36,905 bases of DNA from a candidate division KSB1 bacterium (lineage in GTDB: Bacteria > Zhuqueibacterota > Zhuqueibacteria > Residuimicrobiales > Krinioviventaceae), in assembly GCA_034505495.1 (NCBI GenBank), contig JAPDQV010000004.1, forward strand, positions 54,632 to 91,536, given 5' to 3'. A program made the translations under genes and the position numbers. The first letter of the stretch is position 1. Every line of letters begins with the position of its first letter. A model generated the notes under the pieces. The model worked only from the letters and a program-made list of their open reading frames with translations, was not told the DNA's origin and searched no databases. Shown in pieces: positions 9,228 through 18,503 of this stretch.

Positions 9228-10127
9228 GTGAACGTCTTTGTTACCGGTGCAACCGGTTTTGTCGGCACAGTGATCATCGAACGATTGCATGCAGCCGGAT
9301 ATCTGGTGCATGCTTTAGTGCGGAATGCCGCAAAAGCGCAGTTTTTGCGGCAAAGAGGCGTCGAGGTCAAATTCGGAGATGCAACCGATAAGGGTTCCTT
9401 GTACGCCGCATTAACGGACTGCGAAGCGGTTGTTCATCTTATTGCCGTCATCAAGGAAATGCCGCGTCGGGGCGTTACATTCGAGCGGATCAATTACGAG
9501 GCGACGCTGAATCTGATCGAGGCTTCTAAAGCCCGCGGCGTCCGCCGCTTTTTGCATATGAGCGCTCTGGGCTCTTCGCCGGATGGACCCACGCCCTATT
9601 TTCGTACGAAAGGCAAAGCCGAAGAAGCGGTTCGGCACAGCGGGCTCGAGTTTACCATCTTTCGCCCCTCATTCATCTATGGACGAGGGGATGCGGTCTA
9701 TTCACTTTTAGCGCGCATGCTGCGCCTCTCGCCGCTGGGTCTCTTTCCCCTTTTCGGCGACGGGCTTTATCGTTCGCAACCCGTGGCGGTGGAAAATGTC
9801 GCCGACGGCTTTGTAAAGGCGCTCAGCCTCCCGGTATCTATCGGTAAAACCTACGATGTCGGCGGTCCAGATTCCCTCGCATTTCGCGAGCAAGTGGAGC
9901 TAATTGGTAAAGCCATCGGGAAATCTGTCCGTTTTCTTTCCTTGCCCCTCCCGCTGAGTCGAAATTTTGTGCGCATTGCACAGCTCTTTCCGTTTTCTCC
10001 GATCGATTTGGATCGACTCACAATGCTCACCAGCGACAATGTCTGCGATTCGCGCCCGTTTGCTGAGGAACTCGGTATTGATCTCATGCCGTTTGAGGTC
10101 GGTATTACCTATTTAAAGGATGTCTAA
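9228..10127 (+). CDS. NAD(P)-binding epimerase-like protein (NDUFA9-like)
   Basis: A 299-aa extended short-chain dehydrogenase/atypical SDR. The dinucleotide motif is TGATGFVG (residues 6-13). There is an ACT-site-like Y124-x3-K128 (YFRTK) after the strand RRFLHMSALGS, and FRPSFIYGRGD follows. This pattern is shared by complex I NDUFA9-like and related NAD-dependent epimerase/dehydratase proteins, which often lack a known substrate. Translation begins at GTG 9228, 7 nt after the serpin stop, so the two are probably co-transcribed. The function is inferred only to the fold level. Confidence 0.85.
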   Translation: MNVFVTGATGFVGTVIIERLHAAGYLVHALVRNAAKAQFLRQRGVEVKFGDATDKGSLYAALTDCEAVVHLIAVIKEMPRRGVTFERINYEATLNLIEASKARGVRRFLHMSALGSSPDGPTPYFRTKGKAEEAVRHSGLEFTIFRPSFIYGRGDAVYSLLARMLRLSPLGLFPLFGDGLYRSQPVAVENVADGFVKALSLPVSIGKTYDVGGPDSLAFREQVELIGKAIGKSVRFLSLPLPLSRNFVRIAQLFPFSPIDLDRLTMLTSDNVCDSRPFAEELGIDLMPFEVGITYLKDV

Positions 10128-10204
10128 AGGAATTTTCCAATTTTTGTCTTTGTTGTTTCTGCTCCGAATTTTAACGGACGGAACACAAGAAGAAAGGAAT
10201 ACCT

Positions 10205-10678
10205 ATGAGCAATACAGTTAATCTTAAACCCGGTGATCCGGCCCCGGATTTTGCCTTAACCGGCTCGGATGGTCAAACTTATAGTCTTTCGCAATTTCTC
10301 GGTAAAAAGCGCGTCGTGCTTTATTTTTACCCCAAAGACGACACTCCAGGCTGCACCAAGGAAGCGTGTTCATTTCGCGACCAGCTTCCGCAGCTGCAGG
10401 CCAAAGATGCCGTGGTACTCGGCGTCAGCGCCGATGATCTGGCTTCGCATCAAAAATTTATTCAAAAATACGGCTTGAACTTTCCGCTTCTGTCGGATAC
10501 CGATCATCGCGTGGCCGAGGCATACGGCGCTTGGGGTGAAAAGAAAATGTACGGCAAATCCTACATGGGCATGATCCGTAAGACGTTCATCATCGGTAAA
10601 GACGGACGCATTGAACATGCCTTTCACAAAGTCACGCCGGAGGGTCACGGCGAGGAAATCGTCAACCTTCTCGGATAA
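10205..10678 (+). CDS. bcp: Thioredoxin-dependent peroxiredoxin Bcp
   Basis: A 157-aa peroxiredoxin of the Bcp/PrxQ type that reduces hydroperoxides in the cytoplasm with thioredoxin electrons. FYPKDDTPGCTKEACSFRD contains the peroxidatic Cys50 and the resolving Cys55 five residues later, the typical Bcp arrangement. The length matches the family. An AAAGGAAT ribosome site lies just before ATG 10205. Confidence 0.95.
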   Translation: MSNTVNLKPGDPAPDFALTGSDGQTYSLSQFLGKKRVVLYFYPKDDTPGCTKEACSFRDQLPQLQAKDAVVLGVSADDLASHQKFIQKYGLNFPLLSDTDHRVAEAYGAWGEKKMYGKSYMGMIRKTFIIGKDGRIEHAFHKVTPEGHGEEIVNLLG

Positions 10679-10683
10679 AAGGA

Positions 10684-10712
10684 GGGGGTAGCCTCCTCTA
10701 CCCCCCTTGTTC
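10684..10712 (+). terminator. Hairpin after bcp, possible terminator
   Basis: GGGGGTAG (10684-10691) and CTACCCCC (10698-10705) form an 8-bp stem with a 6-nt loop immediately after the bcp stop. The T-run that follows is poor (CTTGTTCT). GGAGG/CCTCC inside the same segment allows an alternative fold. Confidence 0.4.
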
Positions 10713-10736
10713 TCACACGATAGAAAAGTATCAAGC

Positions 10737-11999
10737 GTGAATTTCCGTTACGGTAAACAGGTTGTGGACATAAAGCTGCCGTCGACCTGCTTCGTGAAAG
10801 AGCTGGAAAAGCCTTCTTCCGAAATACATGAAAGCGAGTCGACAATCCTCGAACGGGCCATTGACGAGCTTCTCGCTGCCCTCCGTGTTCGTCTTGCGCC
10901 TAAAGCGCGGTTATTGATCATTGTCCCGGATCACACCCGAAAATGCAATCTGCCTTTTATTTTGCCGCGACTAACGCACGCTTTGGAAAAAGCCTTCCAG
11001 CCGAACATTGAGTTTTTAATCGCCAACGGCTCTCACGTCGCCCTTTCAAAGGAGACGCTCGCCGCATTGCTGTCTCCGGAGATATATTCACGCTATCGCG
11101 TCACCCAGCATGACGCCAAGGACGAAAGCCGGCTGATCGATTTGGGCACCACCACCTTCGGCACCCCGATACGGCTAAACCGTAAGGTGCGCGAAACGGA
11201 TTTCATTATTACCGTCAACGGCATTCTTTATCACTATTTTGCCGGATTCGGCGGCGGGGCCAAGATGCTTTTGCCCGGAGTTGCCGGCTATGAAACCATA
11301 CGCTGCAATCACAGCCTGAGCATCGACCCAAACTACGGCTTTCATCCCAACTGTCGGGAAGGCAATTTGGCCGACAATCCGGTCTTTCAAGACCTGAGAC
11401 AAGTCCTGAATTTCGTGAACAACGCCCTCTCTTTGCAGGTCGTTCTGGCACCCGAAGGCCGCCTCGCAGCTGCTGCAGGCGGTAATATCCTAGAGGCCCA
11501 GGCGAGGCTTCTGCCGATCGTTCAGCAACTTTATGGATTGCCGTTGGAGGAACAGGCGGATTGGGTCATTGCCGATGCGGGCGGCTTTCCCGGCGACGTC
11601 AACCTGATTCAGGCGCACAAAGCCATCCATCACGCCTTTCGCACCGTCAAGCGGGGGGGAGCGTTGATCATGATCGCAGAGTGTGGCGAAGGTATAGGCT
11701 CGCAGACCTTTTTACCAACGTTCGATTACGGCGACTCACGAACGATGGCCGCAGCCTTGAGCCGCAATTTTCAGATCAACAGTCAAACCGCTCTCGCTCT
11801 CAAGGAAAAAACGGAAAATGCAAAAATCTATTTGCTCTCCAATCTGGATCCTGAGATTGTAAAGAAAACGGGGATGATTCCGCTCAAGCGGCCGACGGAA
11901 ATTGTTGCGTTGGTTGAAAAAGAAGCGTCTGCAGGAAAAACAGGGATCGTCTTTAGACAGGCTAATCTTTATCTGCCGCTATTGGCCGTTAGTTCCTAA
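10737..11999 (+). CDS. LarA-family (DUF2088) nickel-pincer racemase/epimerase-like protein
   Basis: A 420-aa member of the lactate racemase LarA family. Residues known to act in Lactobacillus LarA are present at matching spacing: D65-x2-R68 (DHTR), H100 (NGSH), H166 and K176 (HYFAGFGGGAK) and H192 (RCNH). LarA enzymes use a nickel-pincer nucleotide bound to the lysine to racemise or epimerise 2-hydroxy acids. The substrate here is unknown, and no larB/C/E cofactor genes lie in the window. I chose GTG 10737 as start. An earlier in-frame TTG at 10707 falls inside the hairpin after bcp. Its 3' end overlaps the convergent flavodoxin gene by 21 bp. Confidence 0.85.
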   Translation: MNFRYGKQVVDIKLPSTCFVKELEKPSSEIHESESTILERAIDELLAALRVRLAPKARLLIIVPDHTRKCNLPFILPRLTHALEKAFQPNIEFLIANGSHVALSKETLAALLSPEIYSRYRVTQHDAKDESRLIDLGTTTFGTPIRLNRKVRETDFIITVNGILYHYFAGFGGGAKMLLPGVAGYETIRCNHSLSIDPNYGFHPNCREGNLADNPVFQDLRQVLNFVNNALSLQVVLAPEGRLAAAAGGNILEAQARLLPIVQQLYGLPLEEQADWVIADAGGFPGDVNLIQAHKAIHHAFRTVKRGGALIMIAECGEGIGSQTFLPTFDYGDSRTMAAALSRNFQINSQTALALKEKTENAKIYLLSNLDPEIVKKTGMIPLKRPTEIVALVEKEASAGKTGIVFRQANLYLPLLAVSS

Positions 12000-12524
12000 C
12001 AATTTTTCTTTTAATCCAAGAGCCCATGCTTCGATGAATTGCCAGTCACGCGTATCGATCCGCTCGGTGACCGGCAAGCCGTGCTCCAGGAGCACCCTTT
12101 GCATCAGCCGCCGCATAATAGGATTGAGTCGATGCAAATCGATTTTCCCGCCGAAAGCTTCGCTGCTCAAAAATTTTAGCTCCGGATATTTTTCAGTTAT
12201 AAAGCCAAGATAGTCGCGACGGACTTTTTCCCGTCCCTCGTCTGTTGCAGCGGCAAGACAGACGGCAAACAGAGCCACCTTTTTTTGCGCCAAGACGTCC
12301 CGATTTAGGGCAAAAAAGTCGCGAACATTGGCAAGCGGACGCTCGGCCCGCACTGAGCTTCCGACAACGACGGCATCGAACGCTTCAACATCCTCACCTT
12401 GCAGATTATCCAGGTTTTCCACTCTCACATTGATGGCCGCGTCTTGCCCTAGAATTTCGCCGATTCTTTCCGCGACTTCTTTTGTGGCGCCATAACCACT
12501 GCTGTAAGCAATCAATACATCCAT
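11979..12524 (-). CDS. Flavodoxin-domain protein (HemG-like)
   Basis: A 181-aa flavodoxin-fold protein. The FMN phosphate-binding loop is at the N-terminus (MDVLIAYSSGYGATKEVAERI), followed by DAVVVGSSVRAERP and VALFAVCLAAA. This matches the flavodoxin-domain family that includes menaquinone-dependent protoporphyrinogen oxidase HemG. An alternative is a general flavodoxin without a role in heme synthesis. I start at ATG 12524, where the family motif begins, rather than further upstream. It converges on and overlaps the LarA-like gene. Confidence 0.78.
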   Translation of the reverse strand: MDVLIAYSSGYGATKEVAERIGEILGQDAAINVRVENLDNLQGEDVEAFDAVVVGSSVRAERPLANVRDFFALNRDVLAQKKVALFAVCLAAATDEGREKVRRDYLGFITEKYPELKFLSSEAFGGKIDLHRLNPIMRRLMQRVLLEHGLPVTERIDTRDWQFIEAWALGLKEKLLGTNGQ

Positions 12525-12727
12525 AATCGACTTTGACTTTTTTCTATCCCTTGATTTATACTTTGTAGAATTATGGAGAAGATGAGGAAGCTTCCGCAAC
12601 CATTAGTTGGGCCGGAACACTTGAACTTTTCAAGCACTCCGATGAAACCAAAATATGATATTCAAAAACTGACGCAAATCTAACACATGCAAAGGCGACA
12701 AAATTCCGCCATGATTTCCAGGCCGCC

Positions 12728-12766
12728 AAATTAAAAAGCGGCGGCCTAAACATACCGGCCGCCGCT
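12728..12766 (-). terminator. Rho-independent terminator of the DUF362 gene
   Basis: Read on the minus strand, a perfect 10-bp GC-rich stem (AGCGGCGGCC at 12737-12746 with GGCCGCCGCT at 12757-12766, 10-nt loop) is followed by TTTTTAATTT. It lies about 20 nt after the DUF362 stop codon. Confidence 0.8.
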
Positions 12767-12787
12767 GATCCAACCTTACTCTAACGT

Positions 12788-14809
12788 CTATTTGACCAAC
12801 GTCATTTGTCGCGTTTGTTGCAACAGGCTTATTCCGTCGTTGCAGCTTACTCGGCAAAAATAGATTCCGCTTGGCGCGGCTTGACCCTGGTCATCCATTC
12901 CGTTCCAGTACCACTCGTTCCGTCCCGCCTCGTAACGGCCCTCATGATGTAGGACAAGGCGACCGTTCATGTCGAAAATTTCGATTCGCGTGTAAGCGGC
13001 GCGCGGCAGTTCGAATCGAATCGTTGTGCCCGGATTGAACGGATTGGGGTAATTGGCAGGCAGGCTGAAACCGCTCGACAGTTCTTTTTGCTCGGCAACT
13101 CCGGTTGTGCCGAAAATGGAATAGAGCTCGATGCCGTTGCCGATGCCCAGGTTGCGGGAGTACTTTTTTTCGACGGCGTTATTCCAATGCTCATGGACGC
13201 CCAGGCTGGGGATCGGCGTGCCGTCACCTTCTGGGTCATAGATGATATTCGTCGGCCATTCGTTACGGTCTGCCGCCTGATGGAGATAGTCGTCTACCGC
13301 CGGTTTTACCGGATAAGGGTAGAGACTGCCGGCATGGAATTCGGTGCGCAAAAAGTCATATCCCACCGATTCAATGGCCACAGGATCGAAGGAGAGGAAA
13401 ATGGAGGAGGTCCAGTCGTTATTGAACGGCGGCATGGAGAATTTGCGCGGCGGATCCGTAGCTTCCGACCCGGAATAGAGAGCGTCCATCAGGTAGAACA
13501 GCCCGCGCTTGTAGTGTTTTTCATGCCCCATAAGATCGACCTGCACGCGATATTGGTGCCGTTGAAAGCGCGCATATTTGCCGTCTTCCGTGGGATCCAC
13601 CAACCCATTGTGGAGGTGAACAGCATTATTGCGCATGTGTGAACCGAAATGATTTTTGGCAAACATGGTCACCCCTGCCCGCCTGTGACCTTTCATGGTC
13701 GGTATGTTGATGAGATAATTGCAGATTTCGGCAATCGTACAGTAGTAATCTTCGACGGTCGGCTGACCGGCCAGCGGATTGCTCCAGTCGCCGGTAAACA
13801 TGACAGTGCCGCGATCCGAATATTTGATGAACGGTTTGGTGGTTTTAACGACCTTTATACGGCCGTTCAAAGTAGAATTGTTGTCGAGAATATTGATGTC
13901 CGGAAATTCCGCCTTCCACAGATCGAAACAGTGCTTGTAGACATGTTTAAGAGGGTCGCCGATATAAATATCCTGCTGATTGACGCCGGCGACGCGGACC
14001 AGCTGCCGTAAAAGCGCCAGCACAAGGTGCGGATTGGTCTCCGCAATGCCGTAGTTATTGTTCTTTTTGATGGCCAGATTCTTTGGGTCGAAATTGCCGT
14101 CCCATGAGCTGGTGGCGTTGATTTTGATGTAAATGATCTCCCCTTCCTGATAACCCACATCGCCTTTGCCCTGCAGACGGTTATTGTACCGGAAAATTTT
14201 ATCCCAGGCTTCACTGTCTGTAGCTGCGCCGGTCAAGCCGCGAATTGCCTGCGACAGCATGCGGTCGATGACTTCCTGGTTGTTGTTCTTCGGCATGAAC
14301 CAACCGTCGTCTTTGTTGGCGCTGTTGGTGCAGTTTTCATTGGTGGCGTCAGGATCCCAAACCCATACGACCCGGCCCGGGAAAATACCTTTTGCCTCAC
14401 CGATCGGCGCGTTCGGTTTGTGATCCTCATGGGCTATTGTGGCAGCAGCGGGACGAGCTTTGCCGCCTACCGTAAAGGAAACAGCCGCCATCACAACAAG
14501 GACCGACAAAGCCGCCGCCAGGGCGGGTCTTTTCGACCGCAGTTGTTTCGTCTTCCGCAGACCCAGCCATGCCGTGACGGAGCCGATCAAATAGACGATG
14601 AAACCGGAAGCGAGCGGCGCAGCGGCGCGCATACAGGGATAAGCTGCACGGCTCGGTTTGGGGATGACACGGATGAGGAACCAGATCAGCGACAGCAGCC
14701 CCAGAATTGGAAAAAAGACTCCGGCACCGGCGTACCGAAAACCGATAATCCGGCCGGTTTTACTGCAGCGTCTAAGCAATCGACTATCGAGATAAGAAAG
14801 AAAACGCAT
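12788..14809 (-). CDS. DUF362 protein with membrane N-terminus and FlgD/Por-type C-terminal sorting domain
   Basis: A 673-aa protein. Three hydrophobic segments lie at the N-terminus (about residues 28-48, 60-83 and 96-114). The middle, about 125-560, resembles DUF362 (VVWVWDPDATNENC, IYIGDPLKHVYKHCFDLWKAEFPD, FDPVAIESVGYDFLR), a family of unknown function sometimes linked to iron-sulfur centres. The last about 92 residues from residue 582 form a FlgD-like/type IX-style sorting domain (NYPNPFNPGTTI, IEIFDMNGRLV, SGIYFCRV). Such C-terminal domains direct export through type IX secretion in FCB bacteria. A ribosome site AAGGAGAG precedes ATG 14809. The biochemical role is unknown; the combination of parts is discussed in the findings. 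Confidence 0.85.
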   Translation of the reverse strand: MRFLSYLDSRLLRRCSKTGRIIGFRYAGAGVFFPILGLLSLIWFLIRVIPKPSRAAYPCMRAAAPLASGFIVYLIGSVTAWLGLRKTKQLRSKRPALAAALSVLVVMAAVSFTVGGKARPAAATIAHEDHKPNAPIGEAKGIFPGRVVWVWDPDATNENCTNSANKDDGWFMPKNNNQEVIDRMLSQAIRGLTGAATDSEAWDKIFRYNNRLQGKGDVGYQEGEIIYIKINATSSWDGNFDPKNLAIKKNNNYGIAETNPHLVLALLRQLVRVAGVNQQDIYIGDPLKHVYKHCFDLWKAEFPDINILDNNSTLNGRIKVVKTTKPFIKYSDRGTVMFTGDWSNPLAGQPTVEDYYCTIAEICNYLINIPTMKGHRRAGVTMFAKNHFGSHMRNNAVHLHNGLVDPTEDGKYARFQRHQYRVQVDLMGHEKHYKRGLFYLMDALYSGSEATDPPRKFSMPPFNNDWTSSIFLSFDPVAIESVGYDFLRTEFHAGSLYPYPVKPAVDDYLHQAADRNEWPTNIIYDPEGDGTPIPSLGVHEHWNNAVEKKYSRNLGIGNGIELYSIFGTTGVAEQKELSSGFSLPANYPNPFNPGTTIRFELPRAAYTRIEIFDMNGRLVLHHEGRYEAGRNEWYWNGMDDQGQAAPSGIYFCRVSCNDGISLLQQTRQMTLVK

Positions 14810-15028
14810 ACTCTCTCCTTAGCATTTATTTACACATTTATAAATAGAAATTAAACTCCTCTTTTTAGAAAGCAAATAAAAGAACGTCATTCACGAGCTT
14901 TTCACAATTGTTTACAGCCCCCTATGTGCTTGAGCGGATATGTCCGAGCCATGCAAAACAGCGTTTGTCCCCTTATGCATCCGATTTGCTCTCAAAGAGT
15001 TAGGCTATCTGGGCGGCGGAAAATTTCT

Positions 15029-15057
15029 TTGACTTTGGCGTGCCAAATCATTAAATT
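15029..15057 (+). promoter_or_regulatory. Promoter for tRNA-Leu and possibly tig
   Basis: TTGACT (15029-15034) and TAAATT (15052-15057) are separated by 17 nt, ending 26 nt before the tRNA. The same pair of boxes with the same spacing occurs at 20657-20685. Confidence 0.6.
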
Positions 15058-15083
15058 TTTACCTGCTCAGAGCTTGCGATCGG

Positions 15084-15166
15084 GCGAGAGTGGCGGAACC
15101 GGCAGACGCGCTAGACTTAGGATCTAGTACCTTCACGGTGTGGGGGTTCAAGTCCCCCCTCTCGCA
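15084..15166 (+). tRNA. tRNA-Leu (anticodon TAG)
   Basis: An 83-nt class II tRNA. The acceptor stem is GCGAGAG/CTCTCGC, the anticodon stem CTAGA/TCTAG with loop CTTAGGA (anticodon TAG, reading CUA-type leucine codons). It has a long variable arm (TACCTTCACGGTGT), the T-arm GGGGG-TTCAAGT-CCCCC and discriminator A. The CCA end is not encoded. Confidence 0.97.
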
Positions 15167-15255
15167 CAATCAAAGACGATCGTTGGGGCGCGCTTCGGCA
15201 TGCTTTCCGACGATTTTTTTATGTTCAGGACTCAACAGAATAAAGGGAAAAACGA

Positions 15256-16548
15256 TTGGACTATACGATCAACACCAGCACTAACGGGCAAACGACTATT
15301 GAAGTCAAAATTCCTGCCGATGAAATCGATGCCTTTCTGGACAAGGCCCTGCTCAATGTCCAGAAAAAAGCTACGCTGCAAGGCTTCCGGAAGGGTAAAG
15401 TTCCTACTGAAATGGTCAAGCGCCTTTTCGCTTCGCAGATTAAAAATGAAGCGCAGGACTTGGGCATCGAAGATGCCTGGCGCCGCATCTTTTCAGAAAA
15501 TCAGTTCGACCTCTACAATGAGCCTCTCATCGTTGGTCGCCATGTTGACGATCAAGGCAACGTCACGTTCTCGATTGTCTTTGAACAATATCCCCAAGTA
15601 AACGTACCGGACCTGAGGGGTATGCAGATCGAAAAGATCGTCTGGCAGGTGACTCCCGAAGCGGTGGATCAGGTTTTGGAAAATCTGCGGCAAGATCATG
15701 CCATGCTTTACCTCAAAGAGGACGCAGCGCAGCCGGGCGACTATGTGTTGGCGGACTTTCAAGAGATTGATGCGAGCGGCGTGCCGCTTCTCGGATCCAG
15801 TTTTAACGATCAGATGATTTATCTCGCGCCGAACGACAACGAGCTGGCTCCGCAGCTTGTCGGCGTCAAAGCCGGAGATCAACGCCGCGTCATGCTGAAA
15901 CGGCAAAAATCCGAGATGATCGAACAGCCGAATCGTGAACAAGACACGGTCTTTTATCAAGCCGTCGTTAAAGAGGTCAAGGAACGTCGTTTGCCGGAAT
16001 TGGATGACGAATTCGTCAAAGATCTCGGCGGCCGCTACAAAACTCTCGCCGAATTGCGCGAAAGCATCGAGGCCGACCTGCGTAGAAGAGCGGAACGCGA
16101 GACAGAGACCGGCTTTGAAAATGCTTTGATTACGGAGGTGGTCAAACGCTCCGACTTGGAACTGCCGCCCTCGATGATCGAGAAATATACCGATCGGCTG
16201 GTTGAACGCGCTTTGAAACGGAATGAGCAACTGGATGAAGAAGCTTTGCGCAATTATTTTCGCCCGCAGGCCGTCTTTGATCTCAAATGGATGCTGATCA
16301 GCGAGGAAATCAAAAAGCAGCAGGGGTTTACTGTTGACGAGCAGGATATCGAGGCAAAGCTCGAGCCGTATCGGCAAAGCGAGAACGGCCAGAGATTGAT
16401 CGAGTCCCTGCGCAAAGATGAGAAGGAAATGGAGCGGCTGAAGGAAGACATTCTTTCAGACAAGCTGATTGCCTGGCTGGCATCGCAGGCGGAAATTCGC
16501 GAAACGGTGCGGCCGTTCAGCGAGCTGCTCCGTTCGCCGGAAAATTGA
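15256..16548 (+). CDS. tig: Trigger factor
   Basis: A 430-aa ribosome-bound chaperone and peptidyl-prolyl isomerase. The ribosome-binding signature GFRKGKVP is at residues 43-50, the same position as in E. coli. A PPIase-like middle domain begins near 150 (GDYVLADFQEID), and a long helical C-terminal domain contains LPPSMIEKYTDRLVE. Translation starts at TTG 15256 after AAAGGGAA. It heads tig-clpP-clpX, a gene order found across many bacterial phyla. Confidence 0.95.
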   Translation: MDYTINTSTNGQTTIEVKIPADEIDAFLDKALLNVQKKATLQGFRKGKVPTEMVKRLFASQIKNEAQDLGIEDAWRRIFSENQFDLYNEPLIVGRHVDDQGNVTFSIVFEQYPQVNVPDLRGMQIEKIVWQVTPEAVDQVLENLRQDHAMLYLKEDAAQPGDYVLADFQEIDASGVPLLGSSFNDQMIYLAPNDNELAPQLVGVKAGDQRRVMLKRQKSEMIEQPNREQDTVFYQAVVKEVKERRLPELDDEFVKDLGGRYKTLAELRESIEADLRRRAERETETGFENALITEVVKRSDLELPPSMIEKYTDRLVERALKRNEQLDEEALRNYFRPQAVFDLKWMLISEEIKKQQGFTVDEQDIEAKLEPYRQSENGQRLIESLRKDEKEMERLKEDILSDKLIAWLASQAEIRETVRPFSELLRSPEN

Positions 16549-16591
16549 GCAGTGGATAAACGAAGGACATCGAAACGAAAGGAAACGATAG

Positions 16592-17182
16592 ATGGGTTTG
16601 GTGCCGATGGTCATAGAACAGACGGGACGCGGTGAACGCGCATACGATATCTTTTCCCGTCTTTTAAAAGAGCGAATCATTTTTATCGGCAGCCCGATTG
16701 ACGATGTAGTCGCCAGTCTTGTGATCGCCCAAATGCTGTTCCTGGAGGCCGAGGATCCGGAAAAGGATCTCTATCTCTACATCAATTCTCCCGGCGGTTA
16801 CGTTTCATCAGGTTTGGCGATCTATGACACCATGCAGTACATCAAACCGGATGTGGCGACGATCTGCATGGGACAGGCTTCGAGCATGGCGGCGCTGCTT
16901 CTGGCGGCCGGCGCAAAAGGCAAACGGGCGGCTTTGCCGCACTCCCGCATCATGATCCACCAGCCGCTGGGCGGCGCGCAGGGTCAGGCGACGGACGTCG
17001 AAATACAGGCGCGCGAGATCCTCACGCTGCGCGCTCAGCTCAACAAGCTGCTGTCGCAGCACACCGGCCAACCGCTGGAAAAGATCGAAGCCGACACCGA
17101 GCGCAACTTTTTTATGAGCGCCGAAGAGGCCAAGGCATACGGCATTATTGACGACGTCATGGTGCGGCGCAAGAACAAATAG
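16592..17182 (+). CDS. clpP: ATP-dependent Clp protease proteolytic subunit ClpP
   Basis: A 196-aa ClpP of normal length. The nucleophile is Ser98 (GQASSMA) and the general base His123 ([10 protein letters not shown]). The third triad position, in the [14 protein letters not shown] motif, is Asn172 where most ClpPs have Asp (codon AAC at 17105-17107). Listeria ClpP1 is a known natural S-H-N variant that is active only in a mixed complex. ClpP forms tetradecameric barrels fed by ClpX, encoded 26 nt downstream. No second clpP is present in the window. Confidence 0.95.
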   Translation: MGLVPMVIEQTGRGERAYDIFSRLLKERIIFIGSPIDDVVASLVIAQMLFLEAEDPEKDLYLYINSPGGYVSSGLAIYDTMQYIKPDVATICMGQASSMAALLLAAGAKGKRAALPHSRIMIHQPLGGAQGQATDVEIQAREILTLRAQLNKLLSQHTGQPLEKIEADTERNFFMSAEEAKAYGIIDDVMVRRKNK

Positions 17183-17208
17183 GCCTCAGAAAAAGGAGAA
17201 TCACGCAA

Positions 17209-18471
17209 ATGACGAAAAGCGGACCGCGCAGGTCGCATTATGCCGTTTGTTCTTTTTGCGGCAAGAATTCGAGTCAAGTCGAGACGATCGTCACCGGGCC
17301 GGACGTCAGCATTTGCAACGAGTGCGTTGCCATTGCCAACAAAGTGATTGCCCGCGAACAGGCCAAAAAGCCGTTCCATCTGAACGGACGCATTCCAACT
17401 CCTTCAGAGATCAAGGCTGAGCTTGACAGCTATGTCATCGGCCAAGAGCAGGCCAAGAAAGCGGTCGCCGTGGCGGTCTATAATCACTATAAACGCATCG
17501 AAAATCCGCGCTTTTCCGATGATGTGGTTTTGGAAAAGAGCAACGTCCTTCTGATCGGCCCGACCGGCACCGGTAAGACGCTGATCGCGCAGACGTTGGC
17601 CAACTTTCTGCAGGTACCGTTCACCATTGCCGATGCGACAACTTTGACCGAAGCCGGTTATGTGGGTGAGGACGTTGAAAACATTCTCGTTCGCCTCCTG
17701 CAGGCGGCTGATTATAATATCGAACGGGCCGAGCGCGGCATCGTTTATATCGACGAAATCGACAAGATTTCGCGCAAAAGCGGCAATCCTTCCATCACCC
17801 GCGATGTCTCCGGCGAAGGCGTGCAGCAGGCCCTCCTAAAAATTTTAGAAGGCACCATCGCCGCACTTCCGCCGAAAGGCGGCCGTAAGCACCCGGAAAT
17901 GGAGTTCATAAACCTCAACACCCGCAATATCCTGTTCATATGCGGCGGCGCTTTCGACGGTCTGGAAAAAATTATCGCCAACCGTATCGGCAAAAAAGAG
18001 ATGGGGTTCGGCGCCGACATCGAGCACAACCAAAAGATCCAGCAGGATATCCTTCGCCATGTCGAGCCTGAGGATCTGCTCCATTACGGCCTTATCCCAG
18101 AGCTGATCGGCCGACTGCCCGTCATCGCCACTCTCGACGACCTTGACGAAGCAGCGTTGTTGGAAATCCTCACCACGCCCAAAAACGCCTTGCTGAAGCA
18201 GTATCGTCGACTTTTGGAACTCGACGACGTGACTTTGGAATTCGATCAGGATGCCCTCGAGGAGGTCATCAGGCAGGCGGTCAAACGGAAATCCGGCGCG
18301 CGCGGACTGCGCTCCATTATGGAGTCGGTCATGATGGACATTATGTTTTCATTGCCGTCGCGTAAAGACATCGGGGCATGCCGGGTTACCCGTGACGTGG
18401 TGCTGAAAAGAGGTGAGCCGATTTACATCAAGCGCGCCGTCGACACATTTCCCAGCGAAGAAGCTGCTTAA
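17209..18471 (+). CDS. clpX: ClpX, ATPase subunit of Clp protease
   Basis: A 420-aa AAA+ unfoldase. The N-terminal zinc-binding domain uses C14, C17, C36 and C39. Walker A is GPTGTGKT (Lys123), pore loop 1 is GYVG ([11 protein letters not shown]), Walker B is [10 protein letters not shown], and the RKH loop is [10 protein letters not shown]. The ClpP-docking loop reads MGFG (KKEMGFGAD), a normal variant of the IGF tripeptide. All parts needed to drive ClpP appear intact. The ribosome site AGGAG is at 17194-17198. Confidence 0.97.
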   Translation: MTKSGPRRSHYAVCSFCGKNSSQVETIVTGPDVSICNECVAIANKVIAREQAKKPFHLNGRIPTPSEIKAELDSYVIGQEQAKKAVAVAVYNHYKRIENPRFSDDVVLEKSNVLLIGPTGTGKTLIAQTLANFLQVPFTIADATTLTEAGYVGEDVENILVRLLQAADYNIERAERGIVYIDEIDKISRKSGNPSITRDVSGEGVQQALLKILEGTIAALPPKGGRKHPEMEFINLNTRNILFICGGAFDGLEKIIANRIGKKEMGFGADIEHNQKIQQDILRHVEPEDLLHYGLIPELIGRLPVIATLDDLDEAALLEILTTPKNALLKQYRRLLELDDVTLEFDQDALEEVIRQAVKRKSGARGLRSIMESVMMDIMFSLPSRKDIGACRVTRDVVLKRGEPIYIKRAVDTFPSEEAA

Positions 18472-18503
18472 CCGCCCCCTTTTTTCGGGAAAGGAGGGTC
18501 GAC

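Noticed and set aside
10707..10736. Upstream TTG start of the LarA-like gene
   Set aside because: It lies inside the hairpin that follows bcp and has no ribosome site; the GTG at 10737 starts the conserved sequence.
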